Assembly (NCBI RefSeq): GCF_040782645.1
Contig: NZ_CP160403.1
Coordinates: forward strand, 372,001 to 436,000
Length of the DNA: 64,000 nucleotides
Source of the DNA: Streptomyces sp. HUAS ZL42
GTDB taxonomy: Bacteria > Actinomycetota > Actinomycetes > Streptomycetales > Streptomycetaceae
Reading direction: 5' to 3'
Part shown: one piece after another, positions 26,669-35,730 of the stretch
How the letters are laid out: the number at the start of each line of letters is the position of its first letter
Numbering within the stretch: position 1 is the first letter of the stretch
Position numbers and translations under genes: made by a program
Notes under the pieces: model-generated
Seen by the model: the letters and a program-made list of their open reading frames with translations, nothing else
What the model was told of the DNA's origin: nothing
The model's database searches: none

Positions 26669-27148
26669 ATGCCTGAGCCTATTACGCTGGCCGCCATCTC
26701 GCTTGCGGGGATACCGGTCGTTGCCTCGTTCCTCCTCGATCGAGTCGGACATCTGTTGGATCGTCGGCATGAGGACAGGAACTTCCCGGTGGTGCGGGAG
26801 CCGTCGCCGGAACAGCGGGACGAGCTTGCGGAGCTACAAGGGACGCTGAGTGGGGTGGTTGCGCGGCCGGCCGATGAGGTGAGGGACGACGCGGACGCGC
26901 TGGCGGCGATGGACCGGGCGCGGACGTTGCTTGAGCATCTCCATGACCGGCAGATCGACTTTGCGGGTGAGAGGCGGGCGCCGTCGAAGTATCGGATCAG
27001 GGCTGTCGTCGAGGTCGACAAGCTCAGGGACGGCGCCGTAGGGGTCCGGCTGGGTGAGGTGCGGTCGTCGGCGAGCATTGATGCGCAGGTCAAGGGCAAG
27101 TCCGCGGGCGGGCCGGTGGTCGGCGTTCAGATCGACTCGCTCGAGTGA
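26669..27148 (+). CDS. small membrane-anchored protein coupled to the STAND NTPase
   Basis: The 159-residue product is not recognised. Residues ~5-24 ('ITLAAISLAGIPVVASFLLD') form a possible membrane segment or amphipathic helix. A charged helical stretch with 'PSPEQRDELAELQGTLSGVV' and 'DALAAMDRARTLLEHLHDRQ' follows, then a C-terminal beta-rich part ('YRIRAVVEVDKL', 'DAQVKGKSAGGPVVGVQID'). Its stop overlaps the start of the NTPase gene (GTGATG/TGATG), so the two are translated together and probably act together. A membrane-acting effector or a sensor partner are both possible; this is inference from gene coupling. Ribosome-binding site is weak (GTGAGGG further upstream). Confidence 0.75.
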   Translation: MPEPITLAAISLAGIPVVASFLLDRVGHLLDRRHEDRNFPVVREPSPEQRDELAELQGTLSGVVARPADEVRDDADALAAMDRARTLLEHLHDRQIDFAGERRAPSKYRIRAVVEVDKLRDGAVGVRLGEVRSSASIDAQVKGKSAGGPVVGVQIDSLE

Positions 27149-29688
27149 TGCAAGGCGACGAGCTGCTCTTCGAGGATCTTCTGGACGAGCACCTCACCGG
27201 CGATCTTGTCCAGCGCGACTGGCTCCTGGCCCAGGTCAAGGATCTCGTGGACGCGCCGCGTATCCGGTTCATCGTGCTCGAAGGGGTCGCGGGAACCGGG
27301 AAGACTACGTTTCTCGCGTCCCTGGCGCGGGAGCCTGGGATCAATCCCCGCTATTTCATCCGGCGCGACAGTATCGCGCCGTTGTCGTCCGGAGACGGGC
27401 GGGCGTTCCTGGTCCGCGTGGGTCATCAGATCGCAGTGCTGCGCCCGGAGTTGATGGATCTGGACCTGGCCGTGAGCGCGACGATGGAGGTCGAGCAGGC
27501 CGATGACCTGATCGGCGTTGACATCGGCAGGCTGGTCGTGTCGTCCTTTCGCCGGACGGCCTTCGAGATCAGGCAGTCGGCCGCGCGAGCCGGGCAGGTG
27601 ATCGCGGTCAGGATCGGGGAGCTGATCGACGACCTGTCACGGACCAGTCTGGCCGATCTGACCAGGCAGGCGCTGATCGAGCCGGCGGCGCGGCTGGCCG
27701 CGGCCGATCGGTCGGCCTCGATCGTGCTGCTGATCGACGGACTGGACGAGATCGGCGCGGCCACCGGCTGGAGCGGCGGCGAGGACTCGATCGTCGACTG
27801 GCTCACCGATTGCGCGGAGCTGCCCGAGAACCTGCGGGTGGTGGTGACGACCCGTCCACTGCCGCTGAAGCAGTTCTACCTGCGCCAGCAGAACCGGTAC
27901 GCGCGGATCAGCCTGGACGGGCACCGCCGGCAGATCGAGGACGAGATCGCCGAGTACGCCGCGTCCGTCCTCGCCCGGGCCGGGATCACCGCACGCCCCG
28001 GGCTCGAGCGTGAGGTGGCGCGCAAGGCCGACAACGTCTTTCTCTACGCCGCGCTCTGGGCCAAGACTGTCCCCGACCTGCTCGACCCGCAGAGCCTGCC
28101 CGACGGCCTCGACGATCTGTACGAGTATCTGGTCGGTCAGGCACGCCGGGCCTCGGGCCGCCGTGTCCCCGGCAAGAGGGCGGAAGACAGCCGCTGGAAG
28201 GCTTACTACCAGCCCCTGCTGGCCACGCTCGCGATCGCTTTCACCCCGCTGCCACCGCAGAGCTTGGCGCGGTACCTCGGGTTCCCCGCGAACTCTCAGG
28301 GCTTTCTTGCGGCCGTCCTGGAGGACCTCGGACCGATCCTGCGCGTCGACCACGACCGGGTCAGGTTCTGCCACGGGAGCCTGGCGGACTTCCTCACCAC
28401 CCCGTCCAGGCATGAGTATTGGAGCGTGCAGCCCTCAGCGAACCACCTCCAACTGGCACGCAGCCTTCTCGGTCTGTACGGCCACGACTGGGCGTCCTGC
28501 GAGGACGTCTACGCGTTGACCTACACGGCCAGGCATCTGGTCGCCGCGCTCGAGGAGGGCGTCCCCGAGGCCCTTGATCCGCTCGTGGGCCTGCTCGGAG
28601 GTCTGCCGTTCGGCCAGGCGAAGGCACGGCACGCCGAGGTCGGTTTCGGGAGCCTGGTCACCGACTACATCGCCGCCTGGACGCTCGCTCCGGACCTGCG
28701 GGACGAGCTGGCCCGCGGGCTCGCCCGGGTCGTCATCACTCTCGAGGCGCACGACCAGCTTCGCGACACACTCGGCTACCGCACCGACGGCAAAGACCTG
28801 CACGAACGGGTCGTGACCCTGCTGGGTGACGAGGAGCTGCTGCGGGAACACGCAGCCCCCAACCGTCAGCAGGCGCTCGCCCTGGTTGCGGCGCACTCCG
28901 AATCGGCCCGTATCCGCCGCCTGGGCGGCGCGGCCAACCTGCAGCGAGCGGGCGAAATCCTGCGCCGCCTCGTCTCGGCCGACGGCTTTGGCGGCAAGGA
29001 GCCGGGCAACCTCTCGGCGATCTACTACGACTTCGCCTACCTCGAGTTCCTCCTCGGCAACCCCGAAGCGGCACGCTCATGGTTCCATCGCTCCATCGAG
29101 GTGGACGAGCGCCGGGGCAACACCAAGGGCCGCTACATCACGACGTCCGCACTGCGCCGCCTGGAGTATCACCTCGGCGAGCTGTCACACGGCGCGTACC
29201 GGGCTTTCCTGGACGAGGCCGAGGCCTACTTCAGCGGTCTGGGACCTGACGCCCAAGGCGAGCGCTGGATCATGACCCTGACCTTTCACCGCCTGGAACT
29301 CGCCGTCGCGACGGACGACTTGGCCTTGGCCGAGACCCAACTGGCAGCACTCGAGGACAACACCTGGCTACGTGACTACACCCGCACCGACAACCGCGCC
29401 AAGAACGACTTGATCACCATCGCCCGAGCCAGGACGGAGCTGGCCCGGCGGAACTGGACACAGGCCATCTCCCTGTTCGAGCAGCGCCTCGGCGAAGACC
29501 TCGACGGCGACCCGGACCACCGCGAGGAGATGGCCCGCGACCTGTACGAATACGCCAGAGCCCTGGTCGGCGCGGACCGTCCCCACGACGCCCGGCGCGT
29601 GCTGGCCCTGGCGTCCGATCTACCTGACGGCACCGGATCCTGGCTCTGGAAGCCCCGCATCCACGCCCTCCAGGACACCTTGGAATAG
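27145..29688 (+). CDS. STAND / NACHT-like NTPase with TPR-like C-terminus
   Basis: The 847-codon frame starts at GTG 27145 or, equally likely, at ATG 27148. A short leader (~40 residues) leads directly into an NTPase domain: Walker A 'GVAGTGKT' (residues 47-54), Walker B 'IVLLIDGLDEIG' (Asp198-Glu202) and the 'RVVVTTRPLPL' sensor/arginine region, typical of STAND ATPases that switch from monomer to oligomer on sensing a ligand. Residues ~290-450 look like the winged-helix and helical part ('LATLAIAFTPLPPQSLARYL'). The remaining ~390 residues are helical repeats of TPR type ('LEFLLGNPEAARSWFHRSIE') that usually sense the ligand. No effector domain is fused, which makes the coupled upstream protein the likely effector. 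Related NTPases act in anti-phage defence (Avs, bNACHT); that role here is inferred. Confidence 0.85.
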   Translation: MMQGDELLFEDLLDEHLTGDLVQRDWLLAQVKDLVDAPRIRFIVLEGVAGTGKTTFLASLAREPGINPRYFIRRDSIAPLSSGDGRAFLVRVGHQIAVLRPELMDLDLAVSATMEVEQADDLIGVDIGRLVVSSFRRTAFEIRQSAARAGQVIAVRIGELIDDLSRTSLADLTRQALIEPAARLAAADRSASIVLLIDGLDEIGAATGWSGGEDSIVDWLTDCAELPENLRVVVTTRPLPLKQFYLRQQNRYARISLDGHRRQIEDEIAEYAASVLARAGITARPGLEREVARKADNVFLYAALWAKTVPDLLDPQSLPDGLDDLYEYLVGQARRASGRRVPGKRAEDSRWKAYYQPLLATLAIAFTPLPPQSLARYLGFPANSQGFLAAVLEDLGPILRVDHDRVRFCHGSLADFLTTPSRHEYWSVQPSANHLQLARSLLGLYGHDWASCEDVYALTYTARHLVAALEEGVPEALDPLVGLLGGLPFGQAKARHAEVGFGSLVTDYIAAWTLAPDLRDELARGLARVVITLEAHDQLRDTLGYRTDGKDLHERVVTLLGDEELLREHAAPNRQQALALVAAHSESARIRRLGGAANLQRAGEILRRLVSADGFGGKEPGNLSAIYYDFAYLEFLLGNPEAARSWFHRSIEVDERRGNTKGRYITTSALRRLEYHLGELSHGAYRAFLDEAEAYFSGLGPDAQGERWIMTLTFHRLELAVATDDLALAETQLAALEDNTWLRDYTRTDNRAKNDLITIARARTELARRNWTQAISLFEQRLGEDLDGDPDHREEMARDLYEYARALVGADRPHDARRVLALASDLPDGTGSWLWKPRIHALQDTLE

Positions 29689-29989
29689 CCACCTCCACCA
29701 TCCACAACCACCCACACACCGCGCACACCGCCTTCTCACCCTGCCGCACGGCCGCCACATGCACCGCGCCCAACAGCCCGGCACGCGGGGGTCCGGGGTT
29801 CACACGATGCCCGTCTCCTCTGGTGAGGATGCGGGCACGGTTGCCGGCGTTCGGACACCTGCTGCTTCGGGTGCGGTCCGCACGACGGTCACGACGGTCA
29901 CGGCGGTGAGGCCGTCCCTCACCGCGTCTTCTTTGGCGGGGAACGCGAGGCTCAGCGCGATGCGTCCGTCCAACCGCGTTCGAGCAGGT
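29689..29989. other. intergenic, nothing supported
   Basis: About 300 bp downstream of the NTPase gene. Open frames occur on both strands but none carries a recognisable motif; no clear terminator was found. Confidence 0.4.
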
Positions 29990-30316
29990 CGAAGATCTCG
30001 TCCACAGCTCGGCGGGGGTCCTCACCTCCGTGGACCAGGCTGGGGCCGCGGTCGGCTCGGGGCTGCGGCCGTGGGCTCGGCAGGTCTTGTCGCGTAACAG
30101 GTCGTGGACCTGCTGGGTCGTGCCGTCCGCTTCCCACTTCGCGTAGTAGTCGTAGACGGTCTTGTACGGCGGGAAGTCGTGCGGCAGGTACTCCCACGGA
30201 TGCCGGTGCGGTTGACATATGGCATAGACGATCGCGTTGACGATCTCCCGCAGCGCGTGCACCCGCGCTGCCGTTCCAGGCCCACTCCGCCCGGCTCGCC
30301 ATGCCGCGAAAAGCAT
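29990..30316 (-). pseudogene. IS5-family transposase N-terminal remnant
   Basis: The frame reads 'REIVNAIVYAICQPHRHPWE', 'YLPHDFPPYKTVYDYYAKWE' and 'QVHDLLRDKTCRAHGR', the typical DUF4096-containing start of Streptomyces IS5 transposases ('LREIVNA.LY....G..W..LPHDFPPW.TVY.YF..W'). The catalytic DDE part is missing and the remainder drifts out of frame. No terminal repeats were identified. Confidence 0.7.
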
Positions 30317-30420
30317 CCCCTACCAACTACCTGGATCAGATGCCCTCTCAGGTGATCCGGCACCTCTCCCCCACCTCATCGACACGGTGCCGCGCGAGCT
30401 CGCCGCTCGGAAGGCGGCTC

Positions 30421-31503
30421 CTACGGGGTGAGGCCGACCTTCTTGCAAGCAGCCCGGAATTCGGGGGTACAGATCTGGTCGATCGTGTGCACGCCATCCT
30501 TGACGACGGTGCCCTTGATGTTGTCTGCGGTCACCGAGACCGGAGTGAGGAGAGCAGCTGGGATGTCCTTGGTGGTGGGGCTACTGACCCTGTCCTTGGC
30601 GATCGCGCCGAGCTCTTCGCCCCGCCCCAGGGCGACGGCCATCTGCGCGGCGGTGCCCGCCTCCAGTCTGAAGGGTTTGTAGGCGGTCATGTACTGGTCC
30701 CCCTTGACGATGCGCTGCACGGCCCTGAGGTCGGCGTCCTGGCCGGTGACCGGGGGAAGCGGCTTGATCTTGGCGGCCCTGAGGGCGGCGATGGCACCGG
30801 AGGCGAGGTTGTCGTTGGCGGCGTAGACACCATCGATATTGTCGGCACCCAGGGCGGCGATGGCCCCGACCATGTTGTTGTAGGCGTTCTGCGCCCGCCA
30901 CTCGACGGTGTCGTACGACCTAGCGATCTTCACTTTGCCCTTGAGGGCGGACAGCGCGCCGTGCTTGAACCAGCCCGCGTTGGGGTCGGTCGTGGCGCCG
31001 TTCATCATGACGATCTGACCGCCGTGCGCCTTGGCGCCCATGGCTCTGAGGAGCGCCTCGGCCTGAATCCTGCCGACCCGCGCACCGTCGAACGTGACGT
31101 AGCCCGAGATCGGGCCTTCGGCGAGCCGGTCGTAGGCGACGACAGGGATACCGGTCTGGTGCGCCGCTTCGACAGAGGAGCGCACCGCCTTGGGGTCGAC
31201 GGCATCGAGGATCAGGACGTCGACCCCCTTGGTGATCATGGAGTCGATCTGCTGCCGCTGGGTCGCTGCGTCATCCCTGGCGTTGGCGTACTGCATCGGG
31301 CAGTTCGCGCACAGCTCCTTGATCTTCGCCTCGGTCAGGGACCTGTCCGGGTGCTCCCGGCCGCCCGCCCCTGGGAGCAGCAAGCCGATCGTGAAGGCGC
31401 CCTCGCGGGAGGCGCCCGGCTCTCCGGCCTCGCCGCAGGCAGTAAGCCCAACAGCCGCGGTCACCACAGCCGCAGCGACGGCACGACAAACGTGGGCGTT
31501 CAT
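30421..31503 (-). CDS. sugar ABC transporter substrate-binding lipoprotein (XylF/RbsB type)
   Basis: The 360-residue lipoprotein captures a sugar outside the membrane. It has a lipobox 'VGLTAC' with Cys at ~23, a linker, and a type I periplasmic-binding fold: 'TIGLLLPG', 'QQIDSMITKGVDVLILDAVD', 'VVAYDRLAEGPISGYVTFD' and 'GVYAANDNLASGAIAALRAA'. The layout matches xylose/ribose-binding proteins. No permease or ATPase gene is adjacent, so it is an orphan that must use a transporter encoded elsewhere, or it is the remains of a lost operon. An opposing fragment at 31650-31840 repeats its N-terminal region. Sugar specificity is not readable with certainty. Confidence 0.87.
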   Translation of the reverse strand: MNAHVCRAVAAAVVTAAVGLTACGEAGEPGASREGAFTIGLLLPGAGGREHPDRSLTEAKIKELCANCPMQYANARDDAATQRQQIDSMITKGVDVLILDAVDPKAVRSSVEAAHQTGIPVVAYDRLAEGPISGYVTFDGARVGRIQAEALLRAMGAKAHGGQIVMMNGATTDPNAGWFKHGALSALKGKVKIARSYDTVEWRAQNAYNNMVGAIAALGADNIDGVYAANDNLASGAIAALRAAKIKPLPPVTGQDADLRAVQRIVKGDQYMTAYKPFRLEAGTAAQMAVALGRGEELGAIAKDRVSSPTTKDIPAALLTPVSVTADNIKGTVVKDGVHTIDQICTPEFRAACKKVGLTP

Positions 31504-31649
31504 TTTGGGGGTGCCTCCATGACTCGGTCACCGCCGCCCGTCAGTGGCGCCTGAATTTCCCCGGACATTCGAGTCTAATGGGACAGCGTTCGCCTTTCCT
31601 GGATGCCGCATCGAGCCGATGATCTTCTCCGCCGCGCCAGTGCCTCCCA

Positions 31650-31840
31650 GTGATTCCCCACCGGACGTGGTGCGACCGTGGTTGCGGCAGGCATCGGCCC
31701 GCAGACCCACGTCGCCTCACTCTGGCGGCGGTGGCCCTGGCTACGGCTCTCGCCCCCTGCGAAACGGCCGGCGAGTCGGGCGCCTCCCGCGAGGGCGGCT
31801 TCGCGATCGGCTTGCTTCCCCTCGCTGGCACAGGTCCAAA
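31650..31840 (+). pseudogene. second substrate-binding lipoprotein, N-terminal scrap
   Basis: The plus-strand frame 'TLAAVALATALAPCETAGES' followed by 'GASREGGFAIGLLPLAG' closely parallels the minus-strand lipoprotein start ('ACGEAGEPGASREGAFTIGL'). It is a signal peptide plus the first strand of a paralogous sugar-binding protein, cut off after ~60 residues. The two N-termini face each other head-to-head about 150 bp apart. Confidence 0.6.
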
Positions 31841-32534
31841 GCCCACTCCCCCACCTGGGCCGCCGTACGCCAGCTCTTCCAGCGCCGCTGTGTCGGCCAA
31901 GACCCGCAGGGCATCACGCAGGTCGCCGTCGGGGAGGAAGGACAGAGAGGCCGGCGCTCAGGTGCCGAAGAGGGGCAGGCGATCGGGGGCAAGGGTTGGC
32001 GGGCATGCCGAGCTCATGGCGCGCAGCAGGGCTCCCATGTCCTGGAGGGGGACAGGCCCGCCGAGGGAGCGGTCACGGCGGTCGGCGTGGCGTCCTGCGG
32101 CGTGAGCCGCTCCGGTTCGGCGTTCTGGTCCAGATCCGCAAGCTCGGGCGGGAGTTGACCGAGGGCGCGGGCGATGCGCCCGTCGATGCGACGGCACCGG
32201 GCCGGGACGAGGGAGAGGCTCCGGCCACGGTCTGCGAGCTCGTGGGAGGTCTGATCCAGCCGCTCGTCCAGGCTGGGGCCGTCGCCGGAACCGTCGTTTT
32301 CGCCGGGAAGAGCGCCGGTGCCCGCGGAGGCACGGAACGCGGCTCGTACTGCCGGCTCGGGTTACCGGGAGGCCCTCGGCGAAGGCCGGCAGCGCCAGGT
32401 CTGTCGGCCGCTCGCCCCGACCGGCGAGACGGGCAAGGCCCAGCACCAGGTCGAAGCTCTCGGGCGGCGGCGCGGAGGTGCTACCCGCAAGCAGTCATAG
32501 CGAGCGAGCACGAGTGAGCCCAGAGAAGCAATGG
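31841..32534. other. degraded region, no intact gene
   Basis: Roughly 700 bp of relics. A minus-strand frame near 32080-32290 ('LDERLDQTSHELADRGRSLS', 'RRIDGRIARALGQLPPELAD') and another near 31870-31965 ('LPDGDLRDALRVLADTAALE') look protein-like but lie in different frames, have no start, and belong to no family I recognise. They are probably one decayed gene. Confidence 0.4.
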
Positions 32535-33518
32535 TCAGAGCCTGTGGTGGATGGGAGCCGCACCTACCCAGCGGTGGTAGGCGTCTACGTCGACGTTGCT
32601 GCCGCACACGATGGTGACGACATGTCGGCCGGCGAAGCGGTCGCGGTCTTCAAGGATCGCTGCGATGCCGAGCGCGGCCGACGGTTCGACGACGAGGCCT
32701 GCGTGGTCGAGAAGCATCCGCATACCGGCGACGATCGACTCCTCCCGGACGAGGACGGCGTCGTCGGCGACCAGAAGGAGGTCGTCCAGGACGGCCGGGA
32801 TGGGATACCGGCCCGCGACGCCGTCGGCGATGGTGTCGGCCGAGTCAGTGGTGACGACACGGCGCTGCCGCCACGAGAGCGTCAACGCCGGGGCGCCCAG
32901 CGGCTGGACGCAGATCACCTCGACTCCGGGCACCAACGCCTTCACCACATGACCCACACCGGTGGCCAGCGCTCCGCCGCCGAGAGCGATCAGGACGGCG
33001 TCGAACGACGGCACGGTGTCCACCAGTTCCAGGCCGATGGTCGCCGCGCCCTCGCAGGTCTCGATGTCCAGGCTGTCCTCGACCAGCCGGATCCCGTCGT
33101 ACCGTGCGATGGCCGCCGCCCGCTCGCGAGCCACCTCGTGGTCGCCGTCCACCAGCTCCAACCCGGCGCCCAGTGCACGGATGCGATCAAGCTTGACCCG
33201 AGTCGCAAAGCGGGACGCCACGACGGTGACGTTGAGCCCCCGGCGGCGACCGGACCACGCGAGAGCCTGGCCAAGGTTGCCCGCGCTCGCACACACCACG
33301 GCTCGCGAAGCACTGTCGGCGAGCCGGCTCGCGACCAGCTCGGTGCCGCGGGCTTTGAAGCTGCGGACCGGGTTCGCCGTTTCGAGCTTGATGCTCACCG
33401 TGCACCCGAGGCCGGGCTCCAGTGCCTCGCAGGGGTACAACGCAGTGTCGAGAAAGACCGGGTCGATTACCCGGCGAGCCGCCCGGATCCGAGCAGTGTC
33501 GAGGCGCGTCTCCGGCAT
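32535..33518 (-). CDS. PLP-dependent threonine/serine dehydratase-like enzyme
   Basis: The 327-residue enzyme belongs to fold-type II PLP proteins that remove water and ammonia from threonine or serine, or racemise serine. Lys55 in 'VRSFKARGTE' is the PLP-binding residue; 'CASAGNLGQALAW' is the substrate/phosphate loop (SxGNhxQ type) and 'IALGGGALATGVG' the glycine-rich cofactor-phosphate loop. It lacks the C-terminal ACT-like regulatory domain of biosynthetic IlvA, so it resembles catabolic dehydratases or serine racemases. The start at 33518 is where homology begins; the ribosome-binding site is weak. It stands alone. Confidence 0.88.
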   Translation of the reverse strand: MPETRLDTARIRAARRVIDPVFLDTALYPCEALEPGLGCTVSIKLETANPVRSFKARGTELVASRLADSASRAVVCASAGNLGQALAWSGRRRGLNVTVVASRFATRVKLDRIRALGAGLELVDGDHEVARERAAAIARYDGIRLVEDSLDIETCEGAATIGLELVDTVPSFDAVLIALGGGALATGVGHVVKALVPGVEVICVQPLGAPALTLSWRQRRVVTTDSADTIADGVAGRYPIPAVLDDLLLVADDAVLVREESIVAGMRMLLDHAGLVVEPSAALGIAAILEDRDRFAGRHVVTIVCGSNVDVDAYHRWVGAAPIHHRL

Positions 33519-33820
33519 GACACAGCAGCATAGCGCCGCCCGCGCAGTTCCCTTTGGGTGAATGCCCGGCGACGAGTGCCGGTACTGGGAGCTTTGAGCC
33601 GGGGCCGCTCGGCCCGGAGGACGGGGCCGCTTCAAGCCGGAAAGTCCGCCCAACCGACCTTCAAGTGGGGCCACTTCAAGACGGACGGATTCCAGCGAGC
33701 GTCGCAGCACGTGATCACTCCAGTGTTGCGCCGAGCAGGGTGAGCGGCGGGCCCGCTCTCATCCTGTGAGCGATGCGTCGACAACGGTGCGCAGCGGAAT
33801 GCCTCGGCGTGCTCCTCGCA
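33519..33820. other. intergenic with short GC-rich repeats
   Basis: No gene is supported. The motif 'ggggcc(g/a)cttcaag' occurs at 33623-33636 and 33667-33680, the second overlapping a small inverted repeat 'aagtgg-gg-ccactt'. This may be a decayed mobile-element end. Confidence 0.35.
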
Positions 33821-34090
33821 CTACTCACGCAACGTCCGGGGAGCAATGCCGGTGAGGTTGGTGATGTGATCGGCCATCACTCCGGCGCGTTCCGCACGGA
33901 AGAGCCCAACGAGGTTGTGCATCGCGCCGGCTCTCGGCTTCGGTTCCCTGCTCGATACCCTGCCGAGCGAACCACTCAGGCGTCATGAGCACGAACTCAA
34001 TCGGCCGTCCCAGGGCATTGGCAAGGATTGCCACCTGCTCGCGGGCGGTGAGCGCAGCGTCTGAAGGTGTCCACGCGGTGTGCGGCTGCG
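33821..34090 (-). pseudogene. NmrA-like NAD(P)-binding protein, C-terminal remnant
   Basis: Two frames give 'LTAREQVAILANALGRPIEF' and, after a frameshift, 'AMHNLVGLFRAERAGVMADH' with 'ITNLTGIAPRTLRE' ending at the TAG at 33821-33823. This is the characteristic C-terminus of NmrA-type atypical short-chain reductases ('V..LTGRPPRTFREW'). The Rossmann part is missing. Confidence 0.65.
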
Positions 34091-34118
34091 TTCCACCGCC
34101 GTGCACCCTGCCTGCCCG

Positions 34119-34553
34119 TCAGGCCGCCTGGGTGAGCTCGGCGCGGCCGAACAGCAGGCCGTAGCCGGAGGGAAGCTGGGTGAGGATACGGGTAAGGAGT
34201 TCCTCGCCGGCGAGTCGGGCCACGATGCGCAGGACGGTACCGGCGTCCCAACGGGTGGTCGCCGGGCTGCCACCGGTGCGCGAGGCCAGGTCCTTGACGA
34301 AGCCCCAACCGGTGGGGGGTTCGGTGGCGGGGATCTGGGAGGTGAAGATGACGGCCGCCTCGTGCGGCAGCCGGGCGGCCAGCTCCACCCGTTCCTCGCC
34401 GGTGAGCTGACGCCCGAAGGCGGCCAGCACGGCGCGCACGGCCTGTTCGGCCTGCGCGCGGGTGGCATAGGCGCCTTCGTAGCGCACTTGCTCCAGCATC
34501 TGCTCGAACGTCATGCCCGCGGTGGACCGGCACGGCTGCTGCTGGGAAATCAT
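34119..34553 (-). CDS. DUF2267-domain protein A
   Basis: The 144-residue protein carries a DUF2267 domain: 'FEQMLEQVRYEGAYATRAQA', 'AVLAAFGRQLTGEERVELAA' and 'LPHEAAVIFTSQI'. These small helical proteins are common in actinobacteria and their function is unknown. A paralogue follows the same strand 130 bp upstream, and the heat-shock genes lie beyond it. The start at 34553 has a distant GAAAGG; the ATG 13 codons later ('MTFEQM') is a possible alternative that begins exactly at the domain. Confidence 0.8.
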   Translation of the reverse strand: MISQQQPCRSTAGMTFEQMLEQVRYEGAYATRAQAEQAVRAVLAAFGRQLTGEERVELAARLPHEAAVIFTSQIPATEPPTGWGFVKDLASRTGGSPATTRWDAGTVLRIVARLAGEELLTRILTQLPSGYGLLFGRAELTQAA

Positions 34554-34682
34554 TGCTGACGCGGTGGCCTTTCTCGTGTGAGGGGGTCACGACGCCGGTG
34601 GCGGGGCCGGTGCCCCGCCCGGCCGGCGCCGCCCCCGGGGGTCGGTGAGAGAAGGGGTGTGGTTGCCTGGGCCGGCTGCGGG

Positions 34683-35078
34683 TCAGACGGGCTGGGGGTG
34701 GCCGAACAGCAGGTCGTAGCCGGCCGGGAGCTGGAGCAGGATGCGGCGGGTGAGCTCCTCGCCCGCGGCGTCCGCGGCCACGCTGAGCACGGCGCTCACG
34801 TCCCAGGCGGCGGTCTGTTCGGTGGCTCCCTCGATCCAGGCCGCGGTGGCCCGTACGAACCGCTCGGGAGACAGCGGCTCGCGTGCCTGGAGCGGATTGA
34901 GCAGGACGAGCGCCAGGTGCTCGGGCAGCCGGGCGGCCAGGTCCGCTCTGACCTCGCCCACCAGGTGCGCGCCCAGCAGCGCCAGCACCGTGCGGGCGGC
35001 CCGCTCGGCTTCCTTGGTGGTGTCGTACTCGCCGCGTTCCTTGACCTGGTCAAGGAACGCCTCCCATCGCATCACCAT
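34683..35078 (-). CDS. DUF2267-domain protein B
   Basis: The 131-residue protein is a paralogue of the preceding one ('WEAFLDQVKERGEYDTTKEA', 'TVLALLGAHLVGEVRADLAA', 'LPEHLALVLLNPLQ'), ending in a similar 'LLQLPAGYDLLFG' segment. The tandem arrangement downstream of hsp18 on the same strand suggests joint stress-related expression. A GGGAGCAG lies before the start. Molecular role unknown. Confidence 0.82.
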   Translation of the reverse strand: MVMRWEAFLDQVKERGEYDTTKEAERAARTVLALLGAHLVGEVRADLAARLPEHLALVLLNPLQAREPLSPERFVRATAAWIEGATEQTAAWDVSAVLSVAADAAGEELTRRILLQLPAGYDLLFGHPQPV

Positions 35079-35167
35079 CGCTGCTCCCGTGCGTGTGTGG
35101 CGGCGAGCGGAGGACGGGGGCGGCCGAGGGGGGCCGTCCCCCGTCTCCGGTGCGGCTGGGAGGGGAT

Positions 35168-35602
35168 TCAGCCGCTGATCTCCTTGCGCGTGGAGCCGCC
35201 ACCGATGGCGATCTTGCGGGGCTTGGCGCGCTCGGCGATCGGGATCCGCAGGGTCAGCACCCCTGCGTCGTAGTCCGCCTTGATGTGCTCGGTGTCCAGG
35301 GTGTCGGCCAGCACGAGCTGGCGGGAGAAGACGCCCAGCGGCCGCTCGGACAGCTCCATCTGCGCGTCGTCCGCCTTGGTGACGGGCCGCCGCTCGGCCT
35401 TGACGGTCAGCATGTTGCGCTCGACGTCGATGTCGATCGCGTCCGTGGCCACGCCGGGCAGGTCGAAGGCGATCACGTACTCCTCGCCCTCCCGATAGGC
35501 GTCCATCGGCATCGGCGACGGACGCGACCAGGTCCCGGTGGTGTTCAACAGCTGCTGGGTGAGCCGGTCAAGCTCGCGGAAGGGGTCGGTGCGCATCAAC
35601 AT
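35168..35602 (-). CDS. hsp18: Hsp20-family small heat-shock protein (HSP18)
   Basis: The 144-residue chaperone holds unfolded proteins during heat stress. It has an alpha-crystallin domain ('[20 protein letters not shown]', '[12 protein letters not shown]', '[14 protein letters not shown]') and the N-terminal '[19 protein letters not shown]'. The ATG at 35602 is chosen because GGAGG lies 8-9 bases upstream. The divergent rheA gene and two inverted repeats TGTCATC-N5-GATGACA in the shared 128-bp promoter region match the hsp18/rheA arrangement described in Streptomyces albus, where RheA represses hsp18 at normal temperature. Confidence 0.92.
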   Translation of the reverse strand: MLMRTDPFRELDRLTQQLLNTTGTWSRPSPMPMDAYREGEEYVIAFDLPGVATDAIDIDVERNMLTVKAERRPVTKADDAQMELSERPLGVFSRQLVLADTLDTEHIKADYDAGVLTLRIPIAERAKPRKIAIGGGSTRKEISG

Positions 35603-35668
35603 CGTCAAACACCTCCAGCGTTCAGGTCGGGCACTGTGCCAATGCGTTCACCTGCCACCGTTGTAACA

Positions 35669-35713
35669 TGTCATCCAAGCGATGACAAGCCGAACGTCAT
35701 CGACATGATGACA
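35669..35713. promoter_or_regulatory. two RheA-type operators between hsp18 and rheA
   Basis: An exact TGTCATC-N5-GATGACA (35669-35687) is followed by CGTCATC-N5-GATGACA (35695-35713), 26 bp centre to centre. This is the inverted repeat known to bind RheA. The second copy overlaps the region just before rheA, so both hsp18 repression and autoregulation are expected. The two-and-a-half-turn spacing would place two dimers on nearly opposite faces of the helix. Confidence 0.85.
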
Positions 35714-35730
35714 ACATGGTTGGAGGCCCG

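Noticed and set aside
26669..27148. Assignment of the small STAND partner to a trypsin-co-occurring (Trypco-like) domain
   Set aside because: The C-terminal beta-rich pattern was only vaguely similar; no diagnostic motif could be shown.
33623..33680. REP-type repeat element
   Set aside because: Two short copies of 'ggggccncttcaag' are too few to call a repeat family from this window alone.
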